In this document: piece by piece, positions 5,780-7,410 of the stretch
Position numbering within the stretch: the stretch's first letter is position 1
How the letters are laid out: each line of letters opens with the position of its first letter
NCBI GenBank assembly: GCA_934661765.1
Contig: CAKUJT010000114.1
Location: forward strand, 1-7,410
Direction: 5' to 3'
From: an uncultured Senegalimassilia sp.
GTDB taxonomy: Bacteria; Actinomycetota; Coriobacteriia; Coriobacteriales; Eggerthellaceae
Length of the DNA: 7,410 nt
The notes under the pieces: model-generated
Database searches by the model: none
Told to the model about the DNA's origin: nothing
Seen by the model: the letters and a program-made list of their open reading frames with translations, nothing else
Made by a program: the position numbers and the translations under genes

Positions 5780-6217
5780 TTATTTGCAGAACTCTGCGAC
5801 TACCTGGTTGATGAGTTTGCCGTCTGCTTTGCCCTTGAGGTCGCCCATGACAGCTTTCATGATCTGGCCTTTGTTCTTGGTTGCGAGAACTTCTGCGAAT
5901 TTCTCTTCCAGATAAGTCTTGATCTCTTCTGCGCTCATCTGCTGTGGTGCGTATTTTGCGATCACATCGTATCTTGCCTGGTATTCTGCACGAAGGTCCT
6001 CACGGCTTTCCGGGCAGGTATCGAGCTGTTCTTTGACTGTCTTTAATTCTTTGAGGATCACGCGGTCAACCAGCGCTTCCGGAATATCATCACGGCATCC
6101 TTCGTCGATGGCTGCTTTTTTGGCTGCGGAGATCAGAGCGGATACTGCTTCCTTGGTTGTTTTATCCTTTGCTTTCATGGCTGCTACCATGTCTTTTCTT
6201 AATGCTTCTACTGTCAT
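5780..6217 (-). CDS. yqeY: GatB/YqeY domain protein
   Basis: A 145-residue protein matching the usual size of stand-alone YqeY (about 148). YqeY resembles the C-terminal tail domain of the GatB subunit of tRNA-dependent amidotransferase; its own function is not settled, though a tRNA-related role is suspected. Family landmarks are LRKDMVAAMKAKD (5-17), a YAPQQMSAEEI block near 100-110 and the C-terminal MGDLKGKADGKLINQVV. The start was set at 6217 because GGAGG lies 8 nt upstream of that ATG, while the ATG two codons earlier is only 2 nt from it. It lies 99 nt downstream of tadA in the same direction, with a possible promoter between them and a strong terminator after it. The sequence is cytoplasmic, highly charged and helical. 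Confidence 0.93.
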   Translation of the reverse strand: MTVEALRKDMVAAMKAKDKTTKEAVSALISAAKKAAIDEGCRDDIPEALVDRVILKELKTVKEQLDTCPESREDLRAEYQARYDVIAKYAPQQMSAEEIKTYLEEKFAEVLATKNKGQIMKAVMGDLKGKADGKLINQVVAEFCK

Positions 6218-6285
6218 TTTCATTTCCTCCTCGTTTATTGGATTGCTGTTCAGCATACGGCTTCTGCAATCACTCTTTGTTTATT

Positions 6286-6313
6286 ATCATAGCACGATTT
6301 CTGCAAAAAACAA
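6286..6313 (-). promoter_or_regulatory. Possible promoter of yqeY (extended -10)
   Basis: On the - strand TTGTTT (6308-6313) and TATGAT (6286-6291) are 16 nt apart, with TGC directly before the -10 (TGCTATGAT), an extended -10. It would give yqeY its own transcript in addition to readthrough from tadA, after which no terminator is visible. The leader then contains an inverted repeat GATTGC/GCAATC (6241-6246, 6266-6271). Confidence 0.5.
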
Positions 6314-6316
6314 GAT

Positions 6317-6844
6317 TTACTGTTTCTCTGTTTTCTGCTCCTGCATTTGCTGTGCTTCCTGCTTTGCGAGCATTTTGCGTTGTTTTTTCTTTTCGCGGAG
6401 TTCGCGGAAGAAGTCGGACAGCATTGTGGAGCATTCTTCCTGGAGGACGCCTCTGGTGGTTTTTACCTGGTGATTGAAGCCTTCTACTTCAAGAAGGTTC
6501 AGGACTGAGCCCGCACATCCTGCTTTGGGATTCATGCTTCCGATCACCACCTCGTCGATCCGTGACTGGACGAGTGCGCCGGCACACATCTGGCATGGTT
6601 CGAGTGTCACGTACATCGTGCAGCCTTCCAGCCGCCAGTCGCCAAGTTTTTTGCTTGCTTTGCGGATCGCGTTCAGTTCTGCGTGGGACAGGGTGTTCTT
6701 GTCTGTATTTCTGCGGTTATATCCTCTTGCGATGATCTTGCCTTCGTATACGATCACACAGCCGATCGGAACTTCTTCCAGTGCCCGGGCTTTTTTTGCC
6801 TGACGGATCGCTTCTTTCATGAATTTTTCCTGTTCTGTCAACAT
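6317..6844 (-). CDS. tadA: tRNA-specific adenosine deaminase
   Basis: A 175-residue zinc deaminase that converts adenosine 34 of tRNA-Arg(ACG) to inosine, needed to read CGU, CGC and CGA. The zinc and catalytic signature is complete: HAE (His54, Glu56), then PCQMC (Pro83, Cys84, Cys87), within the TLEPCQMCAGALVQSRI block. The start at 6844 follows AAGGAGA and gives the usual N-terminus (MLTEQEKFMKEAI); a longer reading to 6928 adds 28 residues without family likeness. The C-terminus carries a Lys/Gln/Glu-rich tail (about 150-175), which makes it slightly longer than B. subtilis TadA. In many Firmicutes tadA lies next to the SRP RNA and dnaX; here yqeY follows, and the SRP RNA is over 6 kb away on the other strand. 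Confidence 0.96.
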   Translation of the reverse strand: MLTEQEKFMKEAIRQAKKARALEEVPIGCVIVYEGKIIARGYNRRNTDKNTLSHAELNAIRKASKKLGDWRLEGCTMYVTLEPCQMCAGALVQSRIDEVVIGSMNPKAGCAGSVLNLLEVEGFNHQVKTTRGVLQEECSTMLSDFFRELREKKKQRKMLAKQEAQQMQEQKTEKQ

Positions 6845-6899
6845 GTTTTCTCCTTTTTTGTGTGGTGGGTTTCCGGTCGTCTGGTTGTTACTGCTATCC

Positions 6900-6928
6900 A
6901 GTATAAAGAAATCCGCTTGCAAAAGCAA
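6900..6928 (-). promoter_or_regulatory. Sigma-A promoter of tadA
   Basis: On the - strand TTGCTT (6923-6928) and TATACT (6900-6905) are exactly 17 nt apart; transcription should start near 6893, about 50 nt before the tadA ATG. Its -35 box abuts the -35 box of the + strand promoter. Confidence 0.75.
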
Positions 6929-6945
6929 TGAAAAATAACTAGAAT
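6917..6945 (+). promoter_or_regulatory. Sigma-A promoter of the NrdG2-like gene
   Basis: TTGCAA (6917-6922) and TAGAAT (6940-6945) are 17 nt apart, pointing right. The start near 6952 falls at the left edge of the palindromic repeat, so the transcript would carry the whole repeat in a leader of about 180 nt. Together with the tadA promoter it forms a back-to-back pair. Confidence 0.68.
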
Positions 6946-6949
6946 AAAA

Positions 6950-7110
6950 TATCAGATATTACTGTTCACTCCGTTCACAGCAACTTGGTCAAAATCCATT
7001 CCAAATCACCTGCGGTGATAGGATTTTGCCCCGTATGTCTCGGGATTTTGCCATTATTCATGGCAAAACGCCTCGCGGGATACTACCTGTGAACAGTAAC
7101 TATCAGATAT
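6950..7110. repeat. Palindromic repeat element with direct-repeat flanks (MITE-like candidate)
   Basis: The ends TTACTGTTCAC (6959-6969) and GTGAACAGTAA (7089-7099) are an 11-bp perfect inverted repeat. TATCAGATAT occurs directly outside at 6950-6959 and again at 7101-7110, as a target-site duplication would. Inside are nested stems: CAAAATCC/GGATTTTG (6990-6997, 7021-7028) around ATCACC/GGTGAT (7005-7010, 7014-7019), and TTTTGCCAT/ATGGCAAAA (7046-7054, 7060-7068). GGATTTTGCC occurs twice (7021-7030, 7043-7052), giving alternative pairings. No coding sequence is evident. The form suits a small non-autonomous mobile element or a dispersed structured RNA repeat. The flank is itself nearly palindromic, so it may instead extend the outer stem. 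Copy number cannot be judged from one window. Confidence 0.72.
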
Positions 7111-7132
7111 CATAATGGAAGAAGAGAAAATT

Positions 7133-7410
7133 ATGCCTCATATACATGGTTTAAATAAAACGACATTACTTGATTATCCAGGGCGGGTTGCGGCGACGGT
7201 CTTTCTTGGCGGCTGCAATTTCCGCTGTCCGTTCTGCCAGAACAGTTCTCTGGTGCTGCATCCTTCCGAGGAGCCGGAGATTTCTGAGGAAGAAGTTTTT
7301 AAATTTCTCAAAAGACGGACCGGGATTCTGGAAGGAGTCTGTATTTCCGGCGGCGAACCGACATTAAGTACAGATCTCGAAGATTTTATCCAAAAGATCC
7401 GTCAGCTGGG
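7133..7410 (+). CDS. Radical SAM activating protein, NrdG2-like, 5' part only
   Basis: The first 92 residues of a protein that continues past the window end. It opens with HGLNKTTLLDYPGRVAATVF (5-24), followed by the radical SAM cluster motif CNFRCPFC (Cys28, Cys32, Cys35; CX3CX2C) and SGGEPT (72-77), which contacts the SAM. This layout fits the NrdG2 group, named as anaerobic ribonucleoside-triphosphate reductase activating proteins, which would place a glycyl radical on an anaerobic reductase. Other glycyl-radical activases share the fold, so the exact partner is open. I chose ATG 7133, with a purine-rich GAAGAG 6 nt upstream; an in-frame ATG at 7115 has no ribosome binding site. The repeat at 6950-7110 ends 22 bp before the start. 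Confidence 0.9.
   Translation, partial: MPHIHGLNKTTLLDYPGRVAATVFLGGCNFRCPFCQNSSLVLHPSEEPEISEEEVFKFLKRRTGILEGVCISGGEPTLSTDLEDFIQKIRQL

Noticed and set aside
5919..6477. Overlapping + strand open frames opposite yqeY and tadA
   Set aside because: They mirror the codon pattern of the genes on the other strand and contain no recognisable domain.
7115..7132. Upstream in-frame ATG for the NrdG2-like gene
   Set aside because: No ribosome binding site precedes it, and it would add MEEEKI before the normal family start.
7170..7367. Open frame of about 65 codons in another + frame within the NrdG2-like gene
   Set aside because: It overlaps the radical SAM reading frame, which has the complete CX3CX2C and SGGEPT motifs.

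Overview
The window looks like chromosomal DNA from an anaerobic, low-to-mid GC Firmicute, most likely a gut Clostridia of the Lachnospiraceae type (Blautia/Dorea/Ruminococcus-like). This is inferred from the strong AGGAGG-type ribosome binding sites, the TTGACA/TATAAT-type promoters, the large Bacillus/Clostridium-type SRP RNA, a NrdG2-type radical SAM activase and the style of the proteins. The species cannot be fixed from the sequence alone.

Layout, left to right. (1) Bases 1-127, + strand: the 3' end of the large SRP RNA and its intrinsic terminator. (2) Bases 168-5629, - strand: a sugar-uptake locus. In transcription order it has a sigma-A promoter, two identical LacI-type operators flanking a terminator-like leader hairpin, a substrate-binding protein, a double ATPase, a permease and a cytoplasmic SGNH esterase. 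A hairpin follows, then a LacI-family regulator gene with a probable promoter of its own. (3) Bases 5706-6844, - strand: a housekeeping pair, tadA then yqeY, ending in a strong terminator. (4) Bases 6900-6945: back-to-back promoters for tadA (-) and for the gene to the right (+). (5) Bases 6950-7110: a compact palindromic repeat flanked by a 10-bp direct repeat, lying in the predicted 5' leader of the next gene. (6) Bases 7133-7410, + strand: the 5' part of an NrdG2-like radical SAM gene that runs off the window. The gene-free 5470-5779 stretch is filled by the transporter operon's control region and the yqeY terminator; between them (about 5630-5705) there is only AT-rich DNA.

How the genes work together: the LacI regulator probably represses the transporter operon through the paired operators. 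The binding protein, ATPase and permease would import a sugar or sugar-like ligand. The esterase has no signal peptide, so it could remove acyl groups from the ligand after uptake. Several ribose-contacting positions of classical RbsB are not conserved, so the substrate is probably not ribose. No kinase, isomerase or RbsD-type mutarotase is present to name the substrate.

The least expected items are the structured repeat between promoter and start codon of the NrdG2-like gene, the operator-hairpin-operator leader, a Gram-positive binding protein with nine cysteines and no lipobox, and an SRP RNA gene separated from tadA and in the opposite orientation.
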